DNA of 64,000 nucleotides, from the NCBI GenBank assembly GCA_964536085.1, contig CAZHWR010000003.1:1-64000 (forward strand). Direction: 5' to 3'. The notes beneath the pieces were generated by a model that was not told where the DNA came from, made no database searches, and worked only from the letters and a program-made list of their open reading frames with translations. This stretch comes from CAZHWR01 sp964536085 (GTDB lineage Bacteria > Bacillota > Clostridia > Oscillospirales > Ruminococcaceae). Shown here one piece after another: positions 17,219-26,246 of the stretch (position 1 is its first letter; every line of letters begins with the position of its first letter). The position numbers were made by a program, and so were the translations under genes.

Positions 17219-18070
17219 TTATTGTTTTTTTCTGTATTCCTCCGGCATGGCAGTTTCGCAGGTGCGGATATAATGAAATATGTACTGCTGGGCAATGCCG
17301 CCGTACGGCTTTGCAAAATCAGGGAAGCCGTCCTTGTAAAAGTAATCGAGCGCGCGCTTCATCCAAACGTCTATCGGGAACGCTTCGATTCGGTGGAATC
17401 CGAAAAGCAAAACGCATGCTGAGACCTTCGGTCCAACGCCGCGTATCGACTGCAAAAGCTCGTCTGCCTGTTCGATAGGCATTGATTGTATCGCTTTGAT
17501 ATCCACCTTGCCGGAGGCGATTTTCTGCGCTGCGTCGATGATATATTTATTGCGAAAGCCCGCGCGCAGCGGAGCGAGATCGTCAGGAGAAAGGCGGGCT
17601 ATGACCTCGGCTGTCGGGAACGAATAGGCGGTTTCGGATATCCGCTCTCCGAATTGCTCGCACAGCCGCTCGACTATCGAGCGTATGCGGGGGATATTGT
17701 TGTTTTGCGATATTATAAACGAGCAGACGGCTTCCCATGGGTCTTGTTTTAATATCCGAATGCCATGCGCATAACGGCAGGCTTTGCTTAAAACATCGTC
17801 CTTTGATAGCAGAGCTTTGATTTTTGAATAATCTGTGCCGAAATCGAAATAGTCGTTCCAGATATTTTCAAAGTCCTCGGCGGACGTATTGTAAAAGACC
17901 ACCTCATCTTGCTTTGAGCCGATCGTCAGCTCACGGCCGAAAGCGACGCCGTGAAAGCTGTTGTCTTCAAGCTTCGTCCAGCGGAAGCACTGACCGCAGT
18001 CAAATGTCTGCTGAGGGTCAAAATCTTTTGCGGTGATGTATAGGTCGTTTCCTGAGATGCGTGTTTTCAT
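17219..18070 (-). CDS. ogg: 8-oxoguanine DNA glycosylase, Ogg1 type
   Basis: Removes 8-oxoguanine from DNA and cuts the strand by beta-elimination. The N-terminal OGG_N domain (FDCGQCFRW near residue 25) is followed by the helix-hairpin-helix/GPD module: GVGPKVSACVLLFGF then PIDVWMKR. The catalytic Lys (GPK, about residue 215) and Asp (PIDVW, about 234) are both present. The 283-residue length is as expected. AAAGG lies upstream of the ATG. It is convergent with the PH-domain gene pair. Confidence 0.92.
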   Translation of the reverse strand: MKTRISGNDLYITAKDFDPQQTFDCGQCFRWTKLEDNSFHGVAFGRELTIGSKQDEVVFYNTSAEDFENIWNDYFDFGTDYSKIKALLSKDDVLSKACRYAHGIRILKQDPWEAVCSFIISQNNNIPRIRSIVERLCEQFGERISETAYSFPTAEVIARLSPDDLAPLRAGFRNKYIIDAAQKIASGKVDIKAIQSMPIEQADELLQSIRGVGPKVSACVLLFGFHRIEAFPIDVWMKRALDYFYKDGFPDFAKPYGGIAQQYIFHYIRTCETAMPEEYRKKQ

Positions 18071-18291
18071 TGTAAAAACCTTTCTTTAAGCCGTAAAATA
18101 TGGTAAACTGTAATTGTATATACAATCTGCGGGCTTTGAAGCTTTGGCTGAATATGAATAAGACGCTTGAATTTTTGCAATTGCTGCAAAAAGAAAAGAC
18201 CGACGCATATTAAAGCCTTTCTTTTATTTGTTATTATACCAATTTTCATGGTTTTTCACAACTGAAATTATATATTTTACGGAGGTATCGC

Positions 18292-18978
18292 ATGAAAGAA
18301 AGCATTTATACAATCCCGATAAACGAAATTTTTGAAAAAAAATGCGGCTGTCCTATTTGCAGCATGCAGACGATATTTGAACAGCGCTCGGTCGAGTATA
18401 TTTTGGGTGCTGCGATGATGGAGCCGGATATAAGAATAGAAACCAACGAGCTTGGCTTCTGTGAGCGTCACTATGTTCAGATGCTGGGCAAAAAAGACAG
18501 GCTGTCGATGGCGCTAACACTTGAGTCTCATCTTGATCATATCAAAAAGGATATTTTAAAGGGAAAGGTCGGTATAATCAAAACAGCCCCGGCGAAAAAA
18601 GCCGAAAAGCTTTCCAACACCTGTTTTGTATGCGATCATGTTCATGGGGCGATGGAGTCGGCCTTGAACAACACGCTTGATATGTACGCCGAAAAGGATG
18701 CATTCCGCGAGCTTTTTTCCGAACAGGAGGCGTTTTGCCTGCCGCACTATCAGCTTTTGTGCAACGCCGCTGAAAAAAGACTGCCGAAGGAGCATAAAAA
18801 CACACTTATCAAAGCGGCTACAAGGATAGCGTCCGAGTATCTTGATAAGCTTTCGCAGGATGTTTCAAAGTTCTGCCGCATGTTTGATTACAGAAATTCC
18901 GGTGCGGACACAGACTGGGGTACGTCCAGGGATTCCATCGAGCGGGCAGTGTGGTTTTTGACCTCTCATAAAGAGTAA
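18292..18978 (+). CDS. DUF6062-type cysteine-rich protein
   Basis: A 228-residue protein with four paired Cys/His clusters: CGCPIC near the start, GFCERHY, TCFVCDH, and AFCLPHY. Their spacing suggests two metal-binding or thiol sites, each made from a Cys-x-x-Cys and a Cys-x-x-His. This pattern is that of the DUF6062 family of Clostridia, whose function is unknown. GGAGGT precedes the ATG. It lies upstream of the repeated 9-mer array at 19007-19136. Confidence 0.75.
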   Translation: MKESIYTIPINEIFEKKCGCPICSMQTIFEQRSVEYILGAAMMEPDIRIETNELGFCERHYVQMLGKKDRLSMALTLESHLDHIKKDILKGKVGIIKTAPAKKAEKLSNTCFVCDHVHGAMESALNNTLDMYAEKDAFRELFSEQEAFCLPHYQLLCNAAEKRLPKEHKNTLIKAATRIASEYLDKLSQDVSKFCRMFDYRNSGADTDWGTSRDSIERAVWFLTSHKE

Positions 18979-19006
18979 CGGAATGTATACAGATAGTATG
19001 ACGGAG

Positions 19007-19136
19007 TTTTCAACGTAGAACATACATTTTCTCTCAACAATTTTACATTGAAATAATGGGACTTTTCAACTTTTTCAACAGAATTATCAACATAATTTTG
19101 AGGATGTTTTCAACTCTTTCAACAGAGTTTTCAACA
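19007..19136 (+). repeat. Array of eight DnaA-box-like 9-mers
   Basis: Eight copies of TTTTCAACA or close variants, all in the same orientation, start at about 19007, 19032, 19063, 19072, 19084, 19107, 19116 and 19128. The last six form two triplets with identical 9- and 12-bp steps, that is a 44-bp direct repeat. One copy, TTATCAACA, differs from the DnaA box TTATCCACA at one base. There is no coding sequence here. Confidence 0.7.
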
Positions 19137-19288
19137 GTCCATAATCGGATTTTGATTACAATTTGTATAAAAACAGGGTATAGAGAGGCTTTTTGGCAAT
19201 AATCAACAATAGTTTTCCTGTTTTGGAATTAATTTCCGGCGAACGGTCAATGCTGTATATAAAATCCAAAATGAGAGGAAATCAGAGG

Positions 19289-19549
19289 ATGAAAAACGGC
19301 GTAAACAAACAGATAATTGAGGTCAAAAAAACCGATAATCCTTATTTTGAACGGGTTATTTTTATTGTCAATCCGGAGAAAAGTCATGTTAACAACAGGG
19401 AAAAACGATTTCAGGCAACGAGATTTTTAAACAGCTTCTGTTCAAAAGGCGAGAGGAAAAGCAGAATTAAAAATATTGTTTTTTCGGTGATAAAAATATC
19501 GTCTGCGGCGGCGGCAGGAGCCGCGGCGGCGTGCCTTATAAAAATGTAG
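19289..19549 (+). CDS. Small conserved protein with C-terminal hydrophobic segment
   Basis: The 86-residue product begins MKNGVNKQIIEVKKTDNPYFERVIFIV, a pattern I recall as conserved in short hypothetical proteins of Clostridia. It ends with an Ala-rich hydrophobic helix (about residues 65-86). GAGAGGA nine bases before the ATG at 19289 fixes the start; the frame is open upstream to a TTG at 19193, but the ribosome site favours the shorter form. It follows the 9-mer array directly. Function unknown. Confidence 0.6.
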   Translation: MKNGVNKQIIEVKKTDNPYFERVIFIVNPEKSHVNNREKRFQATRFLNSFCSKGERKSRIKNIVFSVIKISSAAAAGAAAACLIKM

Positions 19550-19581
19550 CGGATAATTTGTCGGATAATGTTAATTTTAAG

Positions 19582-19610
19582 TTTCGCGCACGTGATATTT
19601 GTGTTATAAT
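19582..19610 (+). promoter_or_regulatory. Extended -10 promoter upstream of rlmB
   Basis: TTTCGC (19582-19587), 17 bp, TATAAT (19605-19610), with TG one base before. The leader that follows contains a hairpin TATCGGCAA (19669-19677) / TTGCCGATA (19687-19695). Confidence 0.6.
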
Positions 19611-19802
19611 AAATCTCAGAGAGGTCATTATACTTGTTTATTCTTATTGGCGTGCGCCTCGCCGCATATATCGGCAAGCGGTGCAATTGCCGATAATATA
19701 ATATAGTTTGCATTTATCGGATGATTGCATTTAAGAGTAAGATTGAGCAAAGCTGCGCATATGCGCTTTTATTGAATTTAGACGGACGGGGTGATGAGTT
19801 AG

Positions 19803-20564
19803 ATGCAGGAGGAATATTCGGCTGTTGCCGTGGGGAGAAATGCGGCCGCCGAAATGTTAAAAAGCGACGTCACGCCCGACACGTTGTATATTTTACAGGG
19901 CAGTGAATCATCAGCGCTCAGAAAGCTAGTTTATGAGGCAAAGAAAAAGGGCGCTGTTATTAAGCGGGTAAACTCGGCCAAGCTGAAAGCGCTTTCGGGC
20001 GGCGTCAATCATCAGGGCGTTGTGTGTGTCGCTTCGGCGGCTCAGTACGCGACGGTCGACGATATTTTTGAATCGGCGCAGAAAAAGGGAACGCCGCCGT
20101 TTATAATACTGGCGGACGAAATTGAAGATCCGCATAATCTCGGCGCGATAATAAGAACTGCCGAAGCCGCGGGAGCGGACGGCGTTATCATACCTAAGCG
20201 CAGGAGCGTGTCGCTCACGGCGGCGGTGTTTAAGACGAGTGCTGGGGCGCTCAGCCATATGCCTGTGGCAAGGGTGTCGAATTTGGCGGCCACTGCGGAC
20301 GAGCTTAAAAAACGCGGGGTTTGGCTTTACGCCGCCGATATGGACGGCTCCGACTGGTGCGGCACCGATTATTCGGGCGCTGTCGGGCTTGTTATCGGCT
20401 CGGAGGGCAGAGGGGTGTCGCATCTATTAAAGCAAAAGTGTGATTTTGTGGTCAGCCTTAAAATGTGCGGCATGGTCAATTCGCTCAACGCCTCGGTGGC
20501 CGGAGGAATCATAATGTACGAAATCTGCCGCCAGCGAAACGGAATAACGGCGCGCAACAAATAA
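19803..20564 (+). CDS. rlmB: 23S rRNA (guanosine-2'-O-)-methyltransferase RlmB
   Basis: A SPOUT-family enzyme that 2'-O-methylates a guanosine of 23S rRNA (G2251 in E. coli). An N-terminal RNA-binding domain (residues 1-85) is followed by the knotted catalytic domain with motif 1 (NLGAIIRTAEAAGADGVI, about 117-134), motif 2 (GLVIGSEGRGV, about 197) and motif 3 (VNSLNASVAGGI, about 224). Length of 253 residues is standard. GGGGTGATG precedes the ATG. The next gene starts 27 bp later. Confidence 0.93.
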   Translation: MQEEYSAVAVGRNAAAEMLKSDVTPDTLYILQGSESSALRKLVYEAKKKGAVIKRVNSAKLKALSGGVNHQGVVCVASAAQYATVDDIFESAQKKGTPPFIILADEIEDPHNLGAIIRTAEAAGADGVIIPKRRSVSLTAAVFKTSAGALSHMPVARVSNLAATADELKKRGVWLYAADMDGSDWCGTDYSGAVGLVIGSEGRGVSHLLKQKCDFVVSLKMCGMVNSLNASVAGGIIMYEICRQRNGITARNK

Positions 20565-20591
20565 CTAAGAATTGAACGGGTGGGAAAGCGT

Positions 20592-22823
20592 ATGAAGGAT
20601 AACGACGAATTTTTCTCGGTTGAAGAAATACTCGCCGAGGTCGCCGCGGCAGCTGACGGAGACAACAGCGCTTTGTACGGCGACGGGGATTCCGACGTCA
20701 TTGTCGATGACATTTTAGGCAGTGCGGATAAAATATCCGCGCCGGATATAATCGGCGCAGATGCTCCGCTTGATGCAGATAAGTCGCTTCTGAACGACGA
20801 TTTTTTCGACCCGGTGCGTAAAAGCCATTTTTTTAACGAATGGTCAGCGAACAGCAGGGACGATGTGCCTCAGGAGGACGGCTTTGAAGCCAAAATCGAG
20901 TCTGTGGGAAAAAGTGCTGAAAGCGATGCTGTGCAAACGCAGTCTAAGCCTGTTAAAGCATCGAAAGAAAAAAAGCCCGCAGTTCAAAGCCGTGCTGAGG
21001 CGTTAAAGCAAGAAAAACCGTTGGCTGAAGAAGCAAAGCATTACGGCGAAGCCATCCATGGCGACGATTATGCCGAAGATCTGTCTGACGATTTGGATTG
21101 CCCGCATGACAATGCGGATCTGACAAATGAAGAAATATCGCAGATGCTCGCGAAACGGCAGAAATCGGCAAAATCGGGCTGTGTGTTGTCCGGACTGCTG
21201 GCTGCCGCGGCAGTAGTTATAGAGATTTTGAATCACTTTAAATCGGTTACGCCCGATATTATAAGCGCGGCGGCTTCACCCACCATATACTGCGCAGTCA
21301 ATTTGATTCTTTTGGCGCTCGGAGCAGCGGCGGCGTATAAGCCGCTGATATATGGTATCAGCTGTTTGCTCAGAATGAAGGCGAATAAGTACTCTTTGAG
21401 CGCACTGGCCGCGGCGGGTTGTATTATTCAAGGCGCAGTATTTATCGTGTTTCCGCCGGACGGATTCGGAATCGGAAATATCCATCTTTACGCGCCTGTT
21501 GCATTGGTTTCTCTTGCGTTTGCGTGCTTCGGATACAAAACTCAAGCGGACAATGCGGTGTTGAACTTAAAAGTCGTTTCCAGCAAGTACGATAAGTACG
21601 GTGTTATGATAATGAAAGACAGCTTTGCCGCTCCTTTCACAAAGGGCGTGGTGTACGATGTTCCCGTGCTTGCATTCAGAAAAGAGACTGACGGGGTGGA
21701 CAACTTCGCAGGGAGGGCTTTCTCGCGCGATGCAGTGGATTCAGTCAGCCGCGTTTTAGCTCCGTTTGTGGCGGCAGCTGCGGTAATACTCGGTGCGGCT
21801 GTGGGATTCACCATGAACAGCGTCGGCACGGGGCTCACCGTGTTCGCCGCTATTGTGACGGTCAGCGCGCCGTTTACATATGTGCTTGGCTCTGCACTCA
21901 CTATGAAAAAAGCTGTGAAGCGGCTGGTAAAATTAGGCGGTACCATCGTTGGCAGCGGAGGAACTGATTTTTACAGCTACACCAACTCTATCGTTTTAAA
22001 CGCGCGCTCTCTTTTCCCGCAGGACACTGTCGTTCTGCACGGAATCAAGACATTTGGCGGAGCCAGAATCGACGATGCGATATTGTCCGCCGCGTCGGTC
22101 GCGTGCGCGTGCGACAGTGTGCTCAGGGATATGTTCATGCAGATAATTTCGGGGAAAAAGGACATGCTCAGCCATGCGGAAGGATTGCAGTATGAAGACG
22201 GTTACGGAGTTTCGGCGTGGGTCAATAAAAAGCGAGTGTTGATCGGCACAAGGGAGCATATGCTCAACTACGGAGTGGACGCGCCGTCTAAGGACTACGA
22301 AGAAAAATACGCGGACGGAAAAAACGAGCTTGTCTATCTTTCGGTTTCAGGCGAGCTTTCAGCGGTTTTTGTCGTTGAGCTTTTGGCGGACAGTTCGGTG
22401 GTGCATGCGCTCAGAATGCTGGAATACAAAGATGTAGCAGTCGTTATCGATACGTCGGACGCAATCATAACTCAGGAAAAGATGGAAAAGCTTTTCGGGA
22501 TAGACAGACAGTCGGTAAAAATACTGCCGTCGCGCTTAAAGTCGGATCACGAGCAGGCGCAGGAATACATCCCAAAGATAGAAAGCGGCATTATAGTCAA
22601 CAATACCGCCGCTTCGTTTGCCGCGGCGGTGTGTGAGGCGAAAAAGCTGAAATCGTCGTTTATGCTCCAGATTATTTTGCATTTGGCGTCGGTTTTGGCG
22701 GGATTTCTGATGATAGCGGCGTTTGCATTTATACGGGATTTTTCCCAGCTTACGACTCCGATGCTGATGGTTTATCAGGCGATGTGGGCGGTAATATGCA
22801 TCATTGCTGCAAAAATCAAATAA
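20592..22823 (+). CDS. Catalytically dead P-type ATPase-like membrane protein
   Basis: The 743-residue protein has an acidic, disordered N-terminal region (1-190) and then a P1B-ATPase-like body. Hydrophobic pairs lie near 200-265 and 285-325, followed by a large pair near 395-440. A nucleotide-domain-like part (EGLQYEDGYGVSAWVNKKRVLIGTREHM in pieces), a P-domain-like fold and two final membrane helices complete it. The key residues are gone: the CPx metal site reads SAP, the DKTGT phosphorylation loop is replaced by LNARSLF, there is no TGES, and the GDGxND box reads VNNTAAS. It therefore cannot pump by the usual cycle. The start at ATG 20592 is preferred over GTG 20580. It probably forms an operon with rlmB. 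Role unknown. Confidence 0.7.
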   Translation: MKDNDEFFSVEEILAEVAAAADGDNSALYGDGDSDVIVDDILGSADKISAPDIIGADAPLDADKSLLNDDFFDPVRKSHFFNEWSANSRDDVPQEDGFEAKIESVGKSAESDAVQTQSKPVKASKEKKPAVQSRAEALKQEKPLAEEAKHYGEAIHGDDYAEDLSDDLDCPHDNADLTNEEISQMLAKRQKSAKSGCVLSGLLAAAAVVIEILNHFKSVTPDIISAAASPTIYCAVNLILLALGAAAAYKPLIYGISCLLRMKANKYSLSALAAAGCIIQGAVFIVFPPDGFGIGNIHLYAPVALVSLAFACFGYKTQADNAVLNLKVVSSKYDKYGVMIMKDSFAAPFTKGVVYDVPVLAFRKETDGVDNFAGRAFSRDAVDSVSRVLAPFVAAAAVILGAAVGFTMNSVGTGLTVFAAIVTVSAPFTYVLGSALTMKKAVKRLVKLGGTIVGSGGTDFYSYTNSIVLNARSLFPQDTVVLHGIKTFGGARIDDAILSAASVACACDSVLRDMFMQIISGKKDMLSHAEGLQYEDGYGVSAWVNKKRVLIGTREHMLNYGVDAPSKDYEEKYADGKNELVYLSVSGELSAVFVVELLADSSVVHALRMLEYKDVAVVIDTSDAIITQEKMEKLFGIDRQSVKILPSRLKSDHEQAQEYIPKIESGIIVNNTAASFAAAVCEAKKLKSSFMLQIILHLASVLAGFLMIAAFAFIRDFSQLTTPMLMVYQAMWAVICIIAAKIK

Positions 22824-22839
22824 ATAAACAGACGTTATT

Positions 22840-22874
22840 AAAAAACCGGCGCAAATATTTTGCGCCGGTTTTTA
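22840..22874 (+). terminator. Rho-independent terminator
   Basis: AAAACCGGCGCAAA pairs with TTTGCGCCGGTTTT across a short loop, followed by Ts. Confidence 0.92.
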
Positions 22875-23002
22875 TTGTGCAAGATTACTACATAATAAAC
22901 GGTATTTTCTACACTTTATTTGTGTGGTTTTCTTTTTTTATATAGAAATGATTCAACATATATGATATAATTACTTGTATAATTAGAAAAAAATTATTGT
23001 AA

Positions 23003-23100
23003 TTGCACATATGGCGGCGGCGAGAATAACTCGTCCTCAGCAGTCATATGATGTAAATGGCGCTGTGCGAAGTCTGACGGTGAAACCGCGCACAGAGTCA
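23003..23100 (+). promoter_or_regulatory. Structured leader of the EF-G-like gene
   Basis: The leader carries two nested hairpins. One is bounded by two CATATG copies (23008 and 23044) with GGCGAG / CTCGTC inside. The second pairs CTGTGCG with CGCACAG and encloses CGG-TGAAA-CCG. I cannot match it to a known riboswitch class. The upstream 100 bases are AT-rich. Confidence 0.4.
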
Positions 23101-23122
23101 AAGAAAGGAATGGTCACGAGTT

Positions 23123-25177
23123 ATGGGACAACAAAAAGCTGACAGGATTATCAATATCGCGGTATGCGGTCACGGCGGGTGCGGAAAGACAACCTTAGCC
23201 GAGAGTATTTTATATATTGCAGGCAAGCTTGACAAGCCGGGAAAGGTCGCTTCGGGAAATACCGTACTCGACTTTGACCCTGAGGAAATCAAAAGGACCG
23301 CCTCTGTTTCGACCGCTATGGCGTGCTTTGAATACAAGGACTACAAAATAAATCTTTTGGACACTCCCGGAATGTTCGATTTTGTCGCGGGAGTTCACGA
23401 GGGCTTGTCCGCTGCAGACAGTGTTTTGATAGCGCTTTCCGGAAAATCAGGCGTAACGGTCGGGGCAAAGTCCGCGTATAAGCTTGCAAAGGAAGCGTTA
23501 AAGCCCCGCGCGTTTTTCGTCTCAAAGCTGGACGCTGACAACGCGAGCTTTTTCAAAGTGCTTGAGGAATTAAAAACCGAGTTCGGGCCGTCGGTCTGCC
23601 CGCTTTCCGTGCCGTTTTACGACAATTTCCACGAAGGCGTAATGGGCTATGTTGATTTGATAGAGATGAAAGCATATAAATACTCGGACGACGGCAAGGC
23701 TCAGCCGACCGATATGCCCGAGTCTGAACACAGGCTTGAGGGTCTTGTGACTGCAATAAGCGAGGCGGTTGCAGAGACTGACGAGGATATGTTCAACAAG
23801 TATTTTTCGGGTGAAACGTTCACTCCCGACGAAATTAAAAAAGGCGTTAAAAAAGGCGTCAAGGAAGGAACGATATCCCCTGTTTTCTGCGGTTCAGGTA
23901 TGATGTGCACAGGTGTGGATATGTTGCTGAACGGTATCGTCAACCTTTTCCCTGCGGCAAGCGAAGCTCCCGCCGCGCTGACGGACGAGATGGAGGATAT
24001 TCCGTGTGACGAAGCCGCTCCCGTTTGCGCGCAGGTGTTCAAAACCGTGGCGGATCCGTTTGTCGGCAAGCTGTCATACATAAAGGTTTTGTCGGGCGTT
24101 TTAAAGCCGGAGGCAGTTTTGGTCAATTCGTCGGACGGCTCGCAGGAGAAAATCGGAAAGCTGTCAGCGGCATTCGGCAAAAAGCTTACCGAGGTGAAGC
24201 AGGCCGCGGCGGGGGACATCGTCGTTGCCTCAAAACTGTCGGCTAAGACGGGTGACACGCTTTGCGAATCGTCGCGCGTGGTAAAGCTGATGAAGACCGA
24301 ATACCCCAAGCCCTGTTATAATATGGCTATAGTGATGAATTCAAAGGGCGACGAAAGCAAAATTTCGCAGGGTATCCACCGTCTTTTGGAGGAGGACCTG
24401 ACGCTTGGCTTCACAGTAAACGATGAGACTCACGAGCAGGTCATCAGCGGATTGGGCGATCAACATCTGGATGTTTCGCTTTCGAAGCTCAAATCGAAAT
24501 TCGGCGTTGATATTTCACTCAAAGAGCCGAAGGTTCCATACAGGGAAACGATTCGCAAAAGCGTTAAGGCGGAAGGTAAGCACAAAAAGCAAACCGGAGG
24601 TCACGGTCAGTTCGGTCATGTGGTCATGGAGTTTGAGCCGTGCGATGGCGATGAAATATTGTTTGAAGAAAAGGTATTCGGCGGAGCGGTTCCGAAGAGC
24701 TATTTCCCCGCTGTAGAAAAGGGAATACGCGAAGCGGCGCTCACAGGCGTTATAGCGGGATATCCGATGGTCGGCATGAAAGCCACGCTGCTCGACGGCT
24801 CGTATCACCCGGTGGATTCGTCCGAAATGGCGTTCAAAATGGCGGCCAATATCGCCTACCGCGAGGGTATTCCCAATGCGACTCCCGTTTTGCTCGAACC
24901 GATAGGATATGTCAAGGCGTATATCCCCGATTCGTGTACCGGCGACATGATGGGCGAGCTCAATAAACGCCGCGGCAGGGTGTTGGGAATGAATCCGCAG
25001 GGCGAGGGAATAACGCTGGTCGAGGCGGAGGCTCCCGTGAGCGAGATGCATGATTTTGCAATGGTTGTCCGCCAGATGACGCAGGGCGCGGGCTGGTTTA
25101 CATTCAATTTTGTCCGCTATGAACAGCTTCCGAGCCATTTGGAGGCAAAGGTAATAGAACAGGCTAAAGAAGATTAA
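23123..25177 (+). CDS. Elongation factor G-like GTPase (paralogue)
   Basis: A translational GTPase of 684 residues with the EF-G domain order. G1 is GHGGCGKT (residues 15-22), G3 DTPG (near 79), and G4 reads SKLD instead of NKxD. It belongs to the EF-G-like/FusA2 group rather than canonical EF-G: the switch region and domain IV differ, although RETI, GGHGQFGHVVMEFEP and GYVKAYIPDSCTGDMMGELNKRRGRV of domains IV-V are kept. The role of this paralogue is not established; ribosome rescue or a tetracycline-protection-like activity are possibilities, not shown. AAAGGA precedes the ATG. It stands alone with a structured leader and its own terminator. Confidence 0.88.
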   Translation: MGQQKADRIINIAVCGHGGCGKTTLAESILYIAGKLDKPGKVASGNTVLDFDPEEIKRTASVSTAMACFEYKDYKINLLDTPGMFDFVAGVHEGLSAADSVLIALSGKSGVTVGAKSAYKLAKEALKPRAFFVSKLDADNASFFKVLEELKTEFGPSVCPLSVPFYDNFHEGVMGYVDLIEMKAYKYSDDGKAQPTDMPESEHRLEGLVTAISEAVAETDEDMFNKYFSGETFTPDEIKKGVKKGVKEGTISPVFCGSGMMCTGVDMLLNGIVNLFPAASEAPAALTDEMEDIPCDEAAPVCAQVFKTVADPFVGKLSYIKVLSGVLKPEAVLVNSSDGSQEKIGKLSAAFGKKLTEVKQAAAGDIVVASKLSAKTGDTLCESSRVVKLMKTEYPKPCYNMAIVMNSKGDESKISQGIHRLLEEDLTLGFTVNDETHEQVISGLGDQHLDVSLSKLKSKFGVDISLKEPKVPYRETIRKSVKAEGKHKKQTGGHGQFGHVVMEFEPCDGDEILFEEKVFGGAVPKSYFPAVEKGIREAALTGVIAGYPMVGMKATLLDGSYHPVDSSEMAFKMAANIAYREGIPNATPVLLEPIGYVKAYIPDSCTGDMMGELNKRRGRVLGMNPQGEGITLVEAEAPVSEMHDFAMVVRQMTQGAGWFTFNFVRYEQLPSHLEAKVIEQAKED

Positions 25178-25191
25178 AAGAAATATAGAAT

Positions 25192-25222
25192 AAAAAAGGC
25201 GCTTTTTAAAAGCGCCTTTTTT
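25192..25222 (+). terminator. Rho-independent terminator after EF-G-like gene
   Basis: AAAAAAGGCGCTTTT pairs with AAAAGCGCCTTTTTT. Confidence 0.92.
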
Positions 25223-25600
25223 ATGCACAAACGGGGTTATGTTTTTTTGTGAATAAAGACGGCGTATGGGGCTTTCTAAGTGCAGCGTTGAGATGGTTGA
25301 TTTGGGCGCTGTCTTTGGCGGATATTGCTGTAGTGATTATGCAATGATTATGGCATCATGCGTGGGGAACATGAGCATTGCAGCGAATTTACAGTCGTGA
25401 TTTAGGGGGGAAAGTTTTGTACGATATAATCTGCGTTTATGTTTATAAGGTGTATAAAACCGATCCGATGTTATACTGCAAGCGAAGGAAATAGCAGAAA
25501 TGGTAAACAATTAAAGCCCCTGCAAAACTTGTTCCAGATCAGTTGACTTTTTGGATAAAATGCGGCATGACTATTATGTGTTGTTGTACGATTTTCGTTG
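25223..25600 (+). other. Intergenic region before the decayed RM cluster
   Basis: About 380 bases with no gene, tRNA or convincing promoter that I can support. Composition becomes more AT-rich than the flanking housekeeping genes, consistent with the left border of a transferred and decaying island. Confidence 0.5.
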
Positions 25601-25624
25601 AAGCGCGAAGAGGGGAAGGATAAC

Positions 25625-25930
25625 ATAAAGAAAAATAAACTTGTGACTCCTGTTCTAAAATGGGTGGGAGGAAAAAGACAGCTTTTAGAAACTTTCAAGC
25701 CGTTGTTGCCGAGCAGGATAACAACATACTTTGAACCATTTGTCGGCGGTGGAGCGTTGCTGTTCTATCTTAAGCCGAACACAGCCTAAATAAACGATAT
25801 AAATTCAGATCTAATATGCGTATATACTGTCATAAAAAACGATGTAGAATCACTTATTGCCGAGTTGGGAAAATACGAAAACACCCAAGAATGCTTTTAT
25901 GTGCAAGGAGTGGATGTATATGCGGCTTAA
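25625..25930 (+). pseudogene. Truncated Dam/DpnM-type adenine methylase remnant
   Basis: The N-terminal part of a D12-class N6-adenine DNA methyltransferase is recognisable: VLKWVGGKRQLLETFKPLLP, then YFEPFVGGGALLFYLKPNTA, the SAM-binding FxGxG motif. Three lesions are visible. The expected start position, placed correctly after GGGGAAGG, is ATA (25625-25627) instead of ATG. An in-frame TAA at 25787-25789 interrupts the frame, after which INDINSDLICVYTVIKNDVESLIAEL continues the homology. The gene then ends after about 100 of roughly 280 residues, running into the start of the DpnI-like gene. The catalytic DPPY motif is lost. It cannot be active. Confidence 0.88.
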
Positions 25931-26246
25931 CCTCAGCAGTAATATAGCCGAAAAATATAATTCGGGTTCACAGGCAGCCATAGTTATGACGGAAAATTGG
26001 GTTAGTGAAAATATGTACTGCCCAAGATATGGGAATATACATCTTAAACACTTTGAAAATAACCGTCCGGTTGCCGATCCCTTTTGTTCCGAATGTAATA
26101 GTGAATATGAGTTGAAAAGTAAGAATGGGGCATTTGGTCGAAAAATCAGACAACAACTTCAACTTTTGAGGGATAACGGCTTTATTGAATTTTTAGGAAA
26201 TGGACAATACAGAAAATATTATGAGGTTATCATTGCCGGAGCTTAA
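25920..26246 (+). pseudogene. DpnI-like restriction enzyme with large internal deletion
   Basis: An open frame of 108 residues fuses the beginning and the very end of a DpnI-family nuclease (254 residues in DpnI). The N-terminal part shows HFENNRPVAD and YELKSKNG, which contain the Asp and E-x-K of the PD-(D/E)xK site. It then jumps directly to the C-terminal winged-helix end KIRQQLQLLRDNGFIEF. About 145 residues between them are missing. One zinc-ligand Cys is changed (CPRYGN instead of CPxCGN). The ATG at 25920 has AAGGAG ten bases upstream. The reading frame is intact, but the product should be inactive. Confidence 0.85.
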
